DNA from: Falciphora oryzae
Lineage: Eukaryota > Ascomycota > Sordariomycetes > Magnaporthales > Magnaporthaceae
Length of the DNA stretch: 64,000 nt
Assembly: GCA_000733355.1 (NCBI GenBank)
Contig: JNVV01000019.1
Coordinates: forward strand, 1-64,000
Reading direction: 5' to 3'
A model generated the notes under the pieces. That model saw only the letters and a list, made by a program, of their open reading frames with translations. It did not search any database and had not been told where the DNA came from. The translations under genes were made by a program, and so were the position numbers. Positions 36,001 through 48,149 of the stretch are shown here, piece by piece. Each line of letters starts with the position of its first letter. Position 1 is the stretch's first letter.

Positions 36001-36911
36001 ATGCAGCAGCTGGGACACCAGATCGAGCGGTTCCACAAGGAGCAGCAAGCGGCAGGCGAGGCGGTGGCCAAGATGGAGCGCGAGTGCGAGTGGATCGCGG
36101 ACGAGAAGGACAAGTTTGGGCGCCCCGGCACGCCCTATGACTTCAAGGGCCAAAACATCGGCGAGTGCAGGGCTACGCTCAAGAACTTGACGGACCGCTT
36201 CCAGGGGATGAAGAAGAAGATCAACCCCAAGGTCATGAATATGATCGATAGCGTTGAGAAGAAGGAGCTGTCACTCAAGCACATGATGAAGACGGTTATC
36301 CGAGACAAGCGCAAGATCGAAGAGACTATCGTCAGCCTCGACGACTACAAGAAGAAGCAGCTGCAAGAGACCTGGGAAAAGGTCAACGCCGACTTTGGCC
36401 AGATCTTTGCCGAGCTCTTACCCGGCAGCTTTGCCAAGCTGGACCCACCCGAGGGCAAGACAATCAGCGACGGCCTCGAGGTCAAGGTGTCGCTAGGCAA
36501 GGTCTGGAAGCAAAGTCTCACAGAGCTGAGTGGTGGTCAAAGGTATGATAAAATGACGCTTATCCATTGCGGGACCGAGCCGCCAGCTTGTTGATTTGAC
36601 CCTTGAGCAGCATGCTGACATCATTTGACTCCTTCCTAACAACTAGGTCTCTTATTGCTCTATCGCTTATCATGGCGCTTTTGCAGTTCAAGCCCGCGCC
36701 CATGTACATCCTCGACGAGGTCGACGCGGCCCTGGACCTTTCGCACACCCAGAATATCGGTCGTCTGATCAAGACACGGTTCAAGGGGTCGCAGTTTATC
36801 GTCGTCAGTCTCAAGGACGGCATGTTCCAGAACGCGAACCGCATCTTCAGGACCAGGTTCAGCGAGGGCACCAGTATGGTGCAGGCACTCACCCCCGCCG
36901 ACTTGAGGTAG
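33043..36911 (+). CDS. smc2: condensin subunit SMC2
   Basis: Five exons: 33043-33069, 33131-33171, 33253-33373, 33457-36542 and 36647-36911, encoding 1179 aa, the normal size. Joined text reads [40 protein letters not shown], then [23 protein letters not shown], and at the end [25 protein letters not shown]2 pairs with SMC4 as the ATPase core of condensin, which compacts mitotic chromosomes. Walker A GLNGSGKS is at 32-39, the hinge at about 510-680 between two long coiled coils, the ABC signature LSGGQ at 1087-1091, and Walker [13 protein letters not shown] around 1111-1122. All catalytic residues are present. The first exon has only 27 nt. The gene shares a 538-bp divergent promoter with the helicase and has an MCB-like site upstream, in line with cell-cycle expression. 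Confidence 0.97.
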
Positions 36912-37292
36912 CGAGTAGATGTACACCGAGGCGGCCTCGAGTGGCCAGGCAGTTGAATATGCCTTGTGTCTTGATAATAGGTCTTGGTCAGGGAGGGCGT
37001 TGGTTGGTGTCATGATGTTGGGTAGTTTTACTGCTGCGTTTGGAAAGCTGGGGTCGGTCGGCTGGCACGGACGGGCAATAATGCGATGAGGAAACGGTAT
37101 CTATGGATGACGAGATTTGGGACGGGAAGCTTGATATACACATGATTAATTTCCATTTCGCCTTTCCTGCTCTATAATATTCATGTGTCCCATGCTCACG
37201 GCTCTCTGGGTCTGTCGGCATTCTGTGCCCATAAGCCTCTTTGTTTCCCCTTGCGGCTATTCTGCTCCGTTCGTCAACAAAATATCCAGTTG
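36912..37292. other. convergent 3' region of SMC2 and the MOSC gene
   Basis: 381 bases of 3' sequence between converging genes. Nothing else seen. Confidence 0.6.
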
Positions 37293-38909
37293 TTACTGCT
37301 TGATGTATTTGTGAGTCCCCGTCTCCAAGACCTTGACTGACATGCCAATCGCCACTATGCTCTCCATTTCGAGTGCGCGGCCACCCGCCTTCTTGAAAGT
37401 GGGAGTCATCTGCATTCCCAGACAGCCGCTGAGGGGGGCTCCCTCATCGACGTTTCTGTGGCGCCGGAGGGACTTGTCAGGCTCGACTGCGTGCCTGATG
37501 CCCGAATCCTGGTCCACATTTGGCAGTTTGCACCTGTTGTTTTTGCACACGGGGAAGTCAGTACCTGCCTGCCTCTACAGGCGGCTTATCCGGAGACGAG
37601 GCTGCTGCTGCTCACCTGACGGTGCGGCACGATACATGGAAATCGGCCGGGTCCAGCGGTGTGTCGGGTTCGGGAAGGAAGCGGATGGCTTTCCACTTCT
37701 CCTCCTCGTATGCTGGGGTCCCGTTGACTGACAAGAAGGGGGGGTTTTGCATTAGACGATCGTGCTTTGGCGTAAACAAGGGTTAGGAAATTAGTGAGTG
37801 ACTTACTTATGATGTTGGCGCGGAATCGTCGCGCGTCCAGCTGGGACAGGCTCTCGTCCTTTTCGAGTTTATCCTCGAGGTCCTGAACGCTGCTCAAGTT
37901 CAGGAGATGCAGAGGGAACTGACAGGCCATTGTTGTCAGCCGCGGGGTCACCGGAAATGTCAGGAAAACTAATAAGGGAACATTGTTGAGAGAAGAGGAC
38001 CTCAGGGCCACCTACAGCGTCCTGGAAGCCCGTGACAGGCTGGTACCCGGCGGCTTCCCGATCCGGAGCGCCACGGTAGACCTCGCGGAGGTTTTTCGGG
38101 TCTATCCTGAAGAGGCCGAGCTTGTTGCTGACGCCGAGGTACAGCTGGAGCTCCTCGGGCAGCTCCGACTCCATGTTGAGCGCGGTGACGGTCTCGTTCC
38201 AGATCTTGACGGGCTCGTACTTGTAGCCCTTGCTCTCGATCTCGGCCTCGGACGGGAAGTCGACGGGCAGCATGATCTCCTTCTCTGGCCGGCCGTCGCG
38301 GCCGCGGAGGGCCTTGGCGGCGACCCAGGCGACGGCACCCCGCCAGCCGGCCTCGCGCCAGGGGAAGCGGACGATGACAAAGGCGTCGCTCGAGGCGAAC
38401 CCGCGGCGCTGGCACTTGACCAGGTCGGGCTTCCACAGCTCGACCTCGACCGTAGCCATGCGCGGGAACTGGCGCTGCGTCACGAACTGCCAGCTGTGCG
38501 CCGCCTTCTCCTCGGCGGGCGAGTCGACGCCGACCGGGAATGGGCTGCGCAGCTGGGCCAGCGTGTACAGGCGGTCGAACTCGAGGCCCGTGGGCAGGAC
38601 CTTGGACCGGTCCAGCTCGATGCCGCGGCACGACTTGAGCGGGTAGATCCACAGGCTCTGGATGCGACCGGGGACGCCGGACCGGGCCTGCTGCTGCTGG
38701 GCGCCGGCCAGGCCCGGCTTGGCGGGCGACGGGTGCAAGCCGACCTTGAAATGCGTCTCGAAGAGGGCGTCGCTCTCGCGGGGCGGGAATGGTGGGTACA
38801 CGTAGATCATGGGCACCAGGAAGGCGATGACGGTGAGCACCAGGATCGAGACGGCTGCTGGATCCTGGTGCCAGATGACACCATGGGCGATGGTACTATT
38901 GGCCTCCAT
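37293..38909 (-). CDS. membrane-anchored MOSC-domain (mARC-like) molybdoenzyme
   Basis: Four exons on the minus strand: 38909-38016, 37918-37807, 37727-37616 and 37533-37293, giving 452 aa. Joined text reads PVTGFQDA-FPLHLLNLSS, RFRANII-INGTPAYEEE and SCRTVR-CKLPNVDQDSGIRH, matching the MOSC family. The start is the first true ATG (MEANSTIAHGV). A membrane segment lies at about residues 20-40 (VSILVLTVIAFLVPMIYVY). The MOSC N-terminal barrel (IQSLWIYPLKSCRGIEL, DRLYTLAQLRSPF, QFPRMATVEVEL) and the MOSC domain with DPKNLREVYRGAP follow. Cysteines at about 369 and 374 (CRTVRC) fit the molybdenum-ligand region of mARC enzymes, which reduce N-hydroxylated compounds with cytochrome b5 partners. 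The substrate is unknown. Location on the outer mitochondrial membrane is inference from mARC topology. Confidence 0.9.
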
Positions 38910-39439
38910 CTCTGGCAACGTCTGCGGGGCGACTGGTGAGGCTGGAGGTTGGAGGCTGGTGGTGAGGCTGGCTCCCGTGTTTTGTGTTGATAAACCACTC
39001 TTCTTCTTCCCCTTCGTCTGATCTTTTCTGCTCCTCTCTTCAGTACATCAGTATCGTTTTAAACGCTCATCACAATAATCGGACTTCCTTTCCTTTCCTT
39101 TTTTTTTTTTTTTTTTGTCGTCCTTCTCTCACTTCTCCCTTTGGGCACTGCCCTTTCGTCGACTCGGGCGAACGGCTCAGGTAGGGGTCCTCCCCGGCAC
39201 GCGCTCTACTACGTGTCAAAGCAGCGCTTCACTTGCTAAAAGTCGCCGAGTGAGCCGACAGTGAGGCGGTTGCAAGGTTTCATGTCGACTCCTGGCCCCT
39301 TTTTTCCAGACACGACAAGGAGAGGCGGTGGGCACACAGCGCGAACACTCCAACCGCGCCCCGCCAATTAAGGTTTTCGGGGCCGCTTGTGCCACAGAAC
39401 TCGCCTCGACCCGCTGAGGGGCCCGAGGGCTCAGCTGAA
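38910..39439. other. upstream region of the MOSC gene
   Basis: About 530 bases containing the MOSC promoter and a T18 run (39099-39116). No gene seen. Confidence 0.55.
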
Positions 39440-39705
39440 CCTGCCACGGTCCCTAAAATATTATCGGCACCTGGCACCACCTTACAAAATTCGAATTCTT
39501 TCCTTTACGACGAAATAAGCACAACAACCATCAAATAAAAAAGGGGGGGAATTCTATTGGGTATACCAGAGTGCGTGGGTATTATTTATTTATTTATTTT
39601 TATTCAGTGGTGGTTGTATTCTGTGCATTCAATTTGGCTGGACAATCTCCAGCTTCGTAAAGTGGTGCCAGCCATGTGCCGTAAATATTTAGGGACCGTG
39701 CCTGC
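39440..39705. mobile_element. miniature inverted-repeat element, 256 bp, 5-bp target duplication
   Basis: Runs 39445-39700. The left end CACGGTCCCTAAAATATT continues with TATCGGCACCTGGCACCACC to 39485. The right end from 39656 is its imperfect inverted copy, ending TATTTAGGGACCGTG. The TIRs are about 42 bp, with GGTGCCA-type heptamers inside. CCTGC flanks both sides (39440-39444, 39701-39705). The interior is AT-rich with a TATT repeat (39581-39603) and no coding frame. Same family as the 21.1 kb element. Confidence 0.75.
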
Positions 39706-39748
39706 TTTGTGGAGGCTTCCCGCACCAACCGAGCCTGTGGCTTAGCAC

Positions 39749-39759
39749 AACTCAAGGGG
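39749..39759. repeat. remnant end of a CCCCTTGAG-type element
   Basis: AACTCAAGGGG resembles the right end (AACGGCACTCAAGGGG) of the neighbouring elements but lacks GGCA. It may be an older truncated end, or chance. Confidence 0.3.
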
Positions 39760-39768
39760 CGAGTTTAC

Positions 39769-40047
39769 ATAAGCCATCCCCTTGAGTGCCGTTGAGGTGC
39801 AGTCTGCAGATCAGAGCCAGCCAGCCAACCAAAGCCTCCAAAATTTCGATACTTCTTTTTGGGTGAGAGTCGGCCTACAAACCAAGTACCGGGCTAAGTT
39901 ACTAGTACAGTGCGGTACGCCAAATACCGCCTATTATTCCCGGAAAATCTGTACTGTACCAGCATAAAGACAAACAGGGGAAAGTTCGGGGGCCCATTTC
40001 CTATTGAGGACGCTGGCACCCTAACGGCACTCAAGGGGATAAGCCAT
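39769..40047. mobile_element. miniature inverted-repeat element, 261 bp, 9-bp target duplication
   Basis: Runs 39778-40038 with perfect 16-bp terminal inverted repeats: CCCCTTGAGTGCCGTT on the left and AACGGCACTCAAGGGG on the right. ATAAGCCAT stands directly outside both ends (39769-39777 and 40039-40047), a 9-bp direct repeat as expected of a Mutator-type target duplication. No coding capacity. It abuts the next element through the shared 9 bp. Confidence 0.75.
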
Positions 40048-40291
40048 CCCCTTGAGTGCTGTTAGCCTGCCGACCACCGTATAAGGAAATCTTTTATGGG
40101 TCAAGCAATGATCTGCAGAAGAAAACACGGGTTGGCTGCAAGGTTTGTGACGTACCTCGCTGGTCCAAGAACTTTGGTCGATACCTGAACGCTGGGCCAA
40201 ATTTGGTGGACACGCAAGTACCTTAAAAATTCACGAGCTGATTAGCTGAAAAGAGTGCGATCACAGTCGGTAGGTCAACAGCACTAAGGGG
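40048..40291. mobile_element. second tandem miniature inverted-repeat element, 244 bp
   Basis: Left end CCCCTTGAGTGCTGTT, right end AACAGCACTAAGGGG (40277-40291), which has one base deleted. Both ends carry the same C/T difference from the neighbouring element (GCTGTT and AACAGC rather than GCCGTT and AACGGC), so these two ends belong together. Subterminal GTTAGCCTGCC resembles the neighbour's end. The right flank has no clear copy of ATAAGCCAT. Confidence 0.6.
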
Positions 40292-43200
40292 ATACTATGT
40301 TCATTCACTAGGGGATCTGCTGGTCGTAATTTTAGCGTGGATGCTCAAAAACGAAGGAGCAAAATTAGGTACCTACCGATATTCTGTATGCGCGCAAGCA
40401 TTGAAATAGGTGGGATTGGCATGTTAATGCTTCTCGCCTCCCGAGGACCAAGCTGGCAGTTCTGCGAGACAAGACATTCGGCTCCATGGGGTTTTGTTGC
40501 TGGTTGGTCCTTATACCCGTCGGAGGCAGATGTGCATTCAATCAAGCACATCGAGAGAGAGCCGTAAACCTTGCCGCGCCACTTTTGGCACGCACCGAAT
40601 GGTATTAGGGGGTTGCTGTCCAGACGCCGTGCTGTCTTCTGGTCCAAGTCAGTCCAGCCTACCATGGATGGACGCCTGGGTTTCTCTTTGCAGCTTTGAG
40701 CCATGGTACTTCACACTGGTAAAAGGGAGCCATCTGTACGCATAAAGCACAGCCGAGGTTTGGTAGCCGGGTTTTCATGCCATCTCCCGATTTCGGCAGC
40801 AGATCTCCGGCAAAGGTTGCTGGTCCAGATGTGCCTGCGACAAGTTTTGCCGTGCGTGGGAAACATCTTTTGATGATGTTCACGATCTGTCGGAACCGCG
40901 CCGGCTAGCACGCGCGCGTATAGTCGACTGCGGCTTGAGCCCGACGAACATTGCGGTAAAACCAAGGTAGTCAAGGAAGAAGGGCTTCTAAGTATAAAGA
41001 AAAGGCGTAAGTGGCATTGCTTTATCTTTCGCTAACACCCGCAGTCCGGGATACAACCCTCTGGGGCTTTTTCTGTCTGCCCATATGGGCAAAAACAGAT
41101 TCTCCAGCCGTCGTCGCAGTGGATGCGGCAACACGGCCCAAGTTCCAGCTCCGGAAGGAGAACCCGTCACAGACATATTGATATACATTCGAGCATGCGC
41201 ACGAAGTAAACAAGTAGGGGCAGATGCAAGATCGTCATAGAGTAAGGAGAAGGAGTAAGGCGAGGCAAAAGCGGTGGAGAGAAATGTGTGATACTACCTA
41301 CTTTTCATAATGAGGATTCCCGGTTGAATGAAAAGGTGTTGAGACGGATTATCATGTCGATCAGGGTGACGTAAGGCCCCTTCACAGCACGCACAACCCT
41401 GCCCGTCTTTGGAGTGGTCTAGCTCAGTCGTCTCGGGAGAGCATGTCGCCGCCCTCTGGAACATCTTAGATCTCTGGCGTCGAGTGCTACGGTAGCAGTG
41501 GCAGCCACCGTCGCACCAGACGTCTTTCAATGTCCGTATGGCGCAGTAGGCGCACGCCCACGGTCTGTAGTGTGTATGAAGCCCTGGAAAAGGAGGTGAC
41601 GCTGAGGGAAAGCAACGGCGAATGCTCCATTCTGGCTCTGCAACCCTACCTCCCGCGGGTTGGAAGCGCGGATCCAGCATATTCTGGGACGGGACCGACA
41701 TGATCCAATTGCAGCACGGACTCGGCTCCCAGCAACCGGAGCCCTCCTCCTACAGCGTGTGCGCCTCGCTGGGCCGGATTCTCGCGCCGAACAAGAACGA
41801 CGATGTGTGGCGCGGACGGCGGGGATCGGCAATCGAAACCGCACGAGCAGCTCCATTGGCTTGATGTGCCCTGCAAGGGGGCGGGCAGAGAGGCTGGCGT
41901 GTACACCTGGTACATGCAGCGGTAGATGGTAGCATCGGGCTGCTCGCGGATGGCCGGCTACCTGCGAGGGACAGCTATGATTCTTTGGTACCAGTGCTAC
42001 TTTGCTCACCGCCGTGGCCATCATCACCAGATATCGACCCAGAGCCCCATAGCCACCAAGGCAAGTAACGCCCTCCTTTCCTCTGCATCCGCTCGGCCCA
42101 ACCAATTGGCCGCATTGCCGCCATCAATGCTTCGGTCTCGGGCTGTGTGCGGCCTTGACCGAGCTGTAACCAGGCTCCCTGGGAAGACGGAGCGACGAAA
42201 AATTGTCCTGACAGAAGTCGACAAGGGTCCGAGTACACACCTTGCCGGCGCGCCAAGGGGTTCCCTGGCTTGCCAACAGCAGCAGACTTTGTCGTGCTCG
42301 TGGTTCAGAGATTCGTGGATGTGCTTCAAGCACCCGCTTATTCGCGCAGTGTCTTGTTGCACTTTGGCGGGAGTGGAGATCCCACTTTTCCGTTTTTTTT
42401 TTTTGCCCCTACACCGGTGCACCGTACACAGTAAGCTCTCCTGTTGCCCAGCCAAGAGGGTAAATTCATGGGACGAACTCCTCTTTCCCACGTGCTGCAG
42501 GCTCTGTGTCTCCACTTCATGGCCCGTTCGTAGATGGGACGAGCGAAGCAACACAGTTCCTGCACAATCTAGCCCAGGCCAACAGCCCGCCGAGGAGGCC
42601 CCCCCTGGGTTCTAGAACAGCGTTGGTGCCATTGCTAGCGATGGTGGCCCGGGGCCTCTCCTGTGACTGCCGCATACACCCGTCTGCTATTGGCAGGGAA
42701 GCATGCGTCAAGCCGATCTTTTCTTTTTGAAAACTATAACAATGACTGCGCACAGAGTCCTCTTCTGACTGATAGCCATAGTAAAGTTGGCGCAGTAGTT
42801 TTATCTCCATCGGTAGGAGACTGTATGCACGCTGTTTGCATCCATATGTCGTACAATAATGCCGACGCCCCGATCCGGCAGGCTAGAAGTTCAAAGCACG
42901 ATCGAGGTGCCAGCAGCCCCACGTGATTCCGTCTGATCTTTTGCGCCATATGCACGGAAGGCACCCCCCTGAAATTTGCCCATCCACTGGAAGCTGCAGG
43001 CACACCGGGTCTCCACGTTGGCTGTCGCTCCTAGGCATTCCACGCGCGTCAACCTTACCGAAACCATTCGAGGCGCACGACTCTTCTTACACGGCATCCC
43101 CACTGCCCGATAGTAAGGACGATCGCTAACTGTTTCGGTGGGCCCATCCAGCACCATCCAGGAACAGACTCAACCGACGGCGCCGCCGCCAACGACGACA

Positions 43201-46200
43201 CCTCAAGCCTTGCCCATTCCAGGCATACGCGATGGAATGCTAGAGACGGTTATAAATTTTTTCCCTGTCGCTTTTGTCCACCCCTCCCTCGATTTTTGAT
43301 CGTTCCGATCCTAGCTTTGAGCCTTCCCCTCCGTACGTGCAAATTTCCCACCTTGCAAGGAACTGCGAGGGACAGACCGTCCTCAAGACCCGCCAGAGCC
43401 CAAGAAATTCCCCACTCACATCCCCTGCTCAATGGCATCCCATCCCCATCAGACATGACCTAAATCGCCTCACCAGCGGCTACCTAGGTAGGTATCTATC
43501 TTGTGCCGCAAGGGTATCGCAACGTCTCTGGACTTGGTGCCTCCTCCCGCCATCCCGGGAGTCTTCGGTGTGGCACGAGCCGTTGTTTGCGAGAGTCCAT
43601 AGCGGACTGGATAGACTTGAACAGCCACTAACAAGCAGGAATTACGGGAAACAACCTTCATATTTCTTCCACCGGCACAACCGCCACGCTCTTCAAGACA
43701 TTCGCCTTGCCATTTCTGGGCACCTTTTCGACATGGGTCTCAGTGGTGCAGTAGCCAACCCGAACCCGACCAAACCGGCCCTCCATGCGAGTTCAATAGG
43801 CTAGAAGGATCCATCTTTGGAGTGGGTCGAAGGGATGGGCTAAGAAAAAAGAAAGAAAAAAAAGAGCACCAGAGCCCCCCACTACCCCGTTCTCCCGGCC
43901 GGTTAAATTCAACACCCACGAGAGCCAAGGATCCTCCCGTCCCCGAAGGAGGTATTGGAAAGTACCCGGGGGGATGCCCAGACTTGTCCTGCCCGCCTTG
44001 ACACCTTCCTAGGCCGCACGAGGGATGGCCTCTGCCTCACTAGAGGTCTGCCAGGACTGACAAAGAATCCACGGCTCGACATCCCTTACCTCGGCCCAAA
44101 CCATTGATGGCTCTAGCACCATCAGGTCACTAACTGATTAAGGTATCGAGCTCGGGCGCCACCAGGAACCCGCCCAGTCTCCCAAGCGTCCTGGCGCGCT
44201 AGACGTTGAAGCTAATCGAGAGGGGGTGCGGGCGTTGATCGATCAGCTGAACGTCTGAACGTCGCCGCTGTCAGTGCCAAGTCCCAGTTACCGGCCCCCC
44301 ACACCTGGGCCGCGAGTCTCAGAGACGCCCACTGCAGCCTCTGACAAGCGCCGTCTGGATGGCTGGATTTAGAGTACCCTGCGTCTGGGCCAACCCTGGC
44401 GCATACCGGCCAAAACGGGGCCGACTCCAGCATGTATGAGGCACAAATACGTTCTGCTGTCACGGCAAATTTCCGACGGGTATGGACAACTGTCGGGAAC
44501 CCTGTTCTCCGATCACCCTGTCGGTTTGCCATCCTGTTCGGACGGACCCATCTTGCCCATGCTGAATTCTGGGTCTTTCAGCTCGACGGTGAGAGATTGC
44601 ACATCTTCGCCGCTGTTGATCAAACCCCCCAGCTCCAATATTCCCCTGCTCGGTTCCTCCTCCGAGCCCTGCACGTCCTGCAACCCTCCCTGCCACACCC
44701 CTGCTTTGATCCTCCACCGGGGGTGTGCAACCAAGCATCATGGCCTTTAGTAGGCCTACGCCGTACAGCGTATGTACATACACGTGTACCTTGATCTCCA
44801 AGTCGAGCCGGTACCAAAGAGATCCGCTACAGCCCAGCAGGGACAATGGGCGACGCCAACCCCTTGCTCCCCACTGTTATCCCCCCCCCGGCTCTCGACT
44901 CGGTTCAGACGAATCCGTCAGCTCGGGCGAGATAACGAATTACCAGCCCAGATCATGAACAGGTAGCATGAGCCCACGTTGCTCTCGTTGTTGGGAGGTA
45001 TACTCTCCGCCCGCTGCCGCGCAAGGCTAGCTTGAGTTCGAACAGCGGCCGCTGTGGCGGTGACGCCGGCGAAGGAAGCAAGGTTGTATCGCCAGCGATC
45101 ACCATGCCATGCCGCCTAGTCTCGGTCGGTCCTCAGCTGGCCGGAAAGCCTGGAGAGCAGCGAGTCGTGGTTCGCACCAGCGATGCCCAGACTCCCAGAG
45201 CGTGGTTGCTTCACGGACGAGCCCTCCTCATGCACACACCTAGGTAGAGATCTACGTGGGCCTAGCATTCTGGTGCGTCCTCGTCAACCGCGGGGTCGTG
45301 CGGTTTCGGGGCTCCTCGGCCGTGGAGGTCATGGATCACGCAGCCTGCGCCGGGGGTCATCCCCCCTAGTCAGGCAAGCCCCTCAGCTCTCGAAAATGCA
45401 CAGAGACAATCCCATGAACAAATCCACCTACATGCCACCTACCTACCCTGCCTCCACGGTATGCACTGGTACCCTGCCTGCCCGCCGCCCTACTTTGCAT
45501 GCGTCTAGCGTTGTCCCCTTTGCCCATACATAATATCGATACATACATCTTTACACCCCATCCTGATAACTTAGTTGCCTGTGTCAAGAACCCTTGTCTG
45601 CGCCATCACATTACGCCGGTATCCCCTCCCCCCTGGCCACCCATCGCACTGAGTAGAGGGTAGCGTGGCCGATTCCCACATCGTCTCCCTTCATCTTGGG
45701 CTAGGTGGTTCCGTGCTTCGCCGGCGGGCCGCAACGTCTCCCGTCTCGGCCCTCTGCATGCTTGTGATATCACGACATCCACACTTAATCCGCTATCCTA
45801 GCCTCCCCTCGGCGATTATACGCATGGATCTCCATCCTCTCGGCAGTCCAACCGGTAAATCCACCCCCCATCCACCGTCGTGCTGGTTGACACACACTCG
45901 GTTTATGAGCCGCCAGCACAATCTCGACATGTCCCGCCCTCGCTCTCGAACACAAAGTGGCGACTACGTCGCACCGGCCTGACACGGAGTCCCCAGACTG
46001 GTTATTTGAGCAAGGAGTGGCATACATGCAAAGGTGAGAAGACAGCAAGTAAGCATTGCACCTTGTACCCACCCATCGAGAAATATCTCCCTCCTGCATA
46101 CCTAAGTAGGGAGGTAGGTAAGTAGGTTGACAACCGGCTGGGTCCATGGGCAATCAAGCTGGCAGCTCATCTCCCCTGGCCTGCCTTACCTACCTACCTA

Positions 46201-48149
46201 GGTACCGACAGGCAATACCCACCTTACCTAGCTCCATGCAGACGCCAATGCCCCCTCACCACCCTCATCACCGCCACCCGTACCGCCGCTACTTTCCCAA
46301 GGAACCGACGCACTGTGCCTGATTCGATCTGACTTTGGCCTGTCACCATCGCCGCTCTGCACAGGGATCCGTTCGCACGAAGCTGCCAGCCGGTATGTAC
46401 AAGCCAAGAAGTCTTCTCGCCAATGTCACCTCTCCTTGTCGTTGGCACGGACGGCCGTTCACTCCACCACCTCCACCTTTGAACCCGTCCACCAGTCCTC
46501 AGCCTCCGGACCGGGTTCTCCCCGGCCCTGCAATAATCCACGATGACCGCCCACACATTCCAAGAAAGCCCTGGTCGGCACCGGCAGCGTCTCCTCTCTG
46601 CTTGCGCTTAGATGACCAACTTAGTTCCCTTTGTCTGGGATATCATCACTGATTAGCTGGTATGCTGCATCAGGTTGTGCCCCCTGTTTAATCTATGCTT
46701 GGGAGCCTGCCGCCCTGGACTCAACTACGCCCTTTTGGGCTCGCTCAGCTCTCCGCCCTCGTGGGCGTCTCGGCCCCGGACAGGGCCTGCCTTCCATTTG
46801 GCATTGAAACCTTGGCAGCTGGCCCTCGCCACTATTCGAGGGCCAACCACGACACCACCACCACCACCACCACCACCAGCCGCAGGCCTGCCCGACCGGT
46901 ACCCAGTCATCAGCTCAGGCCCTGTAGAGGGTGTGCCAGTAGGGAGTGGCCTCAAAGGTAGCTGTGGACCAGCCCGCAGGCGGCTCTGTCCGCAAACCCA
47001 GATCAAGTGGACCAAGTACAGGCCTGAGTTCGTCCCCAGAGTCCTGAGTATTAACCGGGAACGTCACAATCTTTAGCACGGCGCCTGCCCACACTCGCGC
47101 TGTCATTGGATTGGACGCTTCCTCCTCTCTCCACAGCCCACAACATCGACCGAACATTTATAACAGATCCCTGACGGGTGCTCTGCGCATCTCAACGTCA
47201 CCCACCCAACATCGACAAATCTCGCACAGTCAGCGTGTGCCTCGTGCCACCAAGCCCATCTTGCCATCATAAGCAGGCTTAACTGGACGGCAGTCTCGAT
47301 ACATAGCACTAGAGCGGGACAACTCCATCGGCCATATTTTTTTTTCTGCGCACCGCCCCACCCCCTTCGACTCTCCACCACAAGGCGTTCACTCCCCTGA
47401 CCCTGACAGCCGGCCCCTTGGGACTCTGGATCACAACAACCCAGACATACCCACCCATTTCACCATCTCTGCTATGCCATGGTACTGACAGGGGCATATC
47501 AATATCCGCGCATTGCCACCCACGGTACCTCTCCCCGTCTTTAGGGCACCCCTCTAGCGTAATATTAGACCCCTCCCTCGACTTCCGGAGACCAGGTCCC
47601 CTGCACTTGCCACGGGCAATACCAGGCCGCTTTGTATAATACTATCGCGGGGTACACGTGGCGGCGCGCCGACAAGCTGGACCTGGCAACCTCAGATTTC
47701 AGCATCCTGTCCGAGTGGCTGATCGAATTCTGCCAAACCATTGGACTGTGCCCACCGTCATCCACCGAGCTCTCTCACATTCATTCATCTCGAACTTTTC
47801 AAGGCCTCTTGCCGCAGAAGCCCTCTTCCACCTTCTCGTCTCCCTTGAGGGAGGTGGAGGCGTGTTCTGCGCCATCAACGCCTACGACACAAACCAAGGC
47901 GGCTCGGTATTCGGAATCAGGAACAATAAAAACAAACACACCATACTATCCCTCACAAGACGACGCCAGACTGCGTACGGATAACCTATGGGTCTACGAC
48001 ACGACTTCTTCCTTTCTCTTGACGGTGGGCGCCACTCCCGGAAAGCCGGCCGCAGATAGATTTCAGCAAGCTACGGGTGTCTGGGCTTTGCTCGCGACGA
48101 GAAACATCGAAGCAGTCGGTATTGAGGACTTGGCACGGCCATCCCGAAG
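40292..48149. other. 7.9 kb without supportable genes upstream of the Zn2Cys6 regulator
   Basis: Open frames up to about 230 codons occur on both strands but show no recognisable domains. TACCTAGGTA-type motifs recur (43481-43494, 45238-45248, 46184-46205), with a CAC repeat at 46852-46880 and T12 at 42393-42404. The last kilobase is probably promoter and leader of the regulator; it holds a 23-codon ATG-started frame (47988-48059) ending 90 bp before its start codon. Confidence 0.5.

Noticed and set aside
41527..42105. 192-codon minus-strand frame and overlapping frames to 42615
   Set aside because: Translations are Arg/Ser/Pro-rich, differ on both strands and show no domain; expected by chance in GC-rich intergenic DNA.
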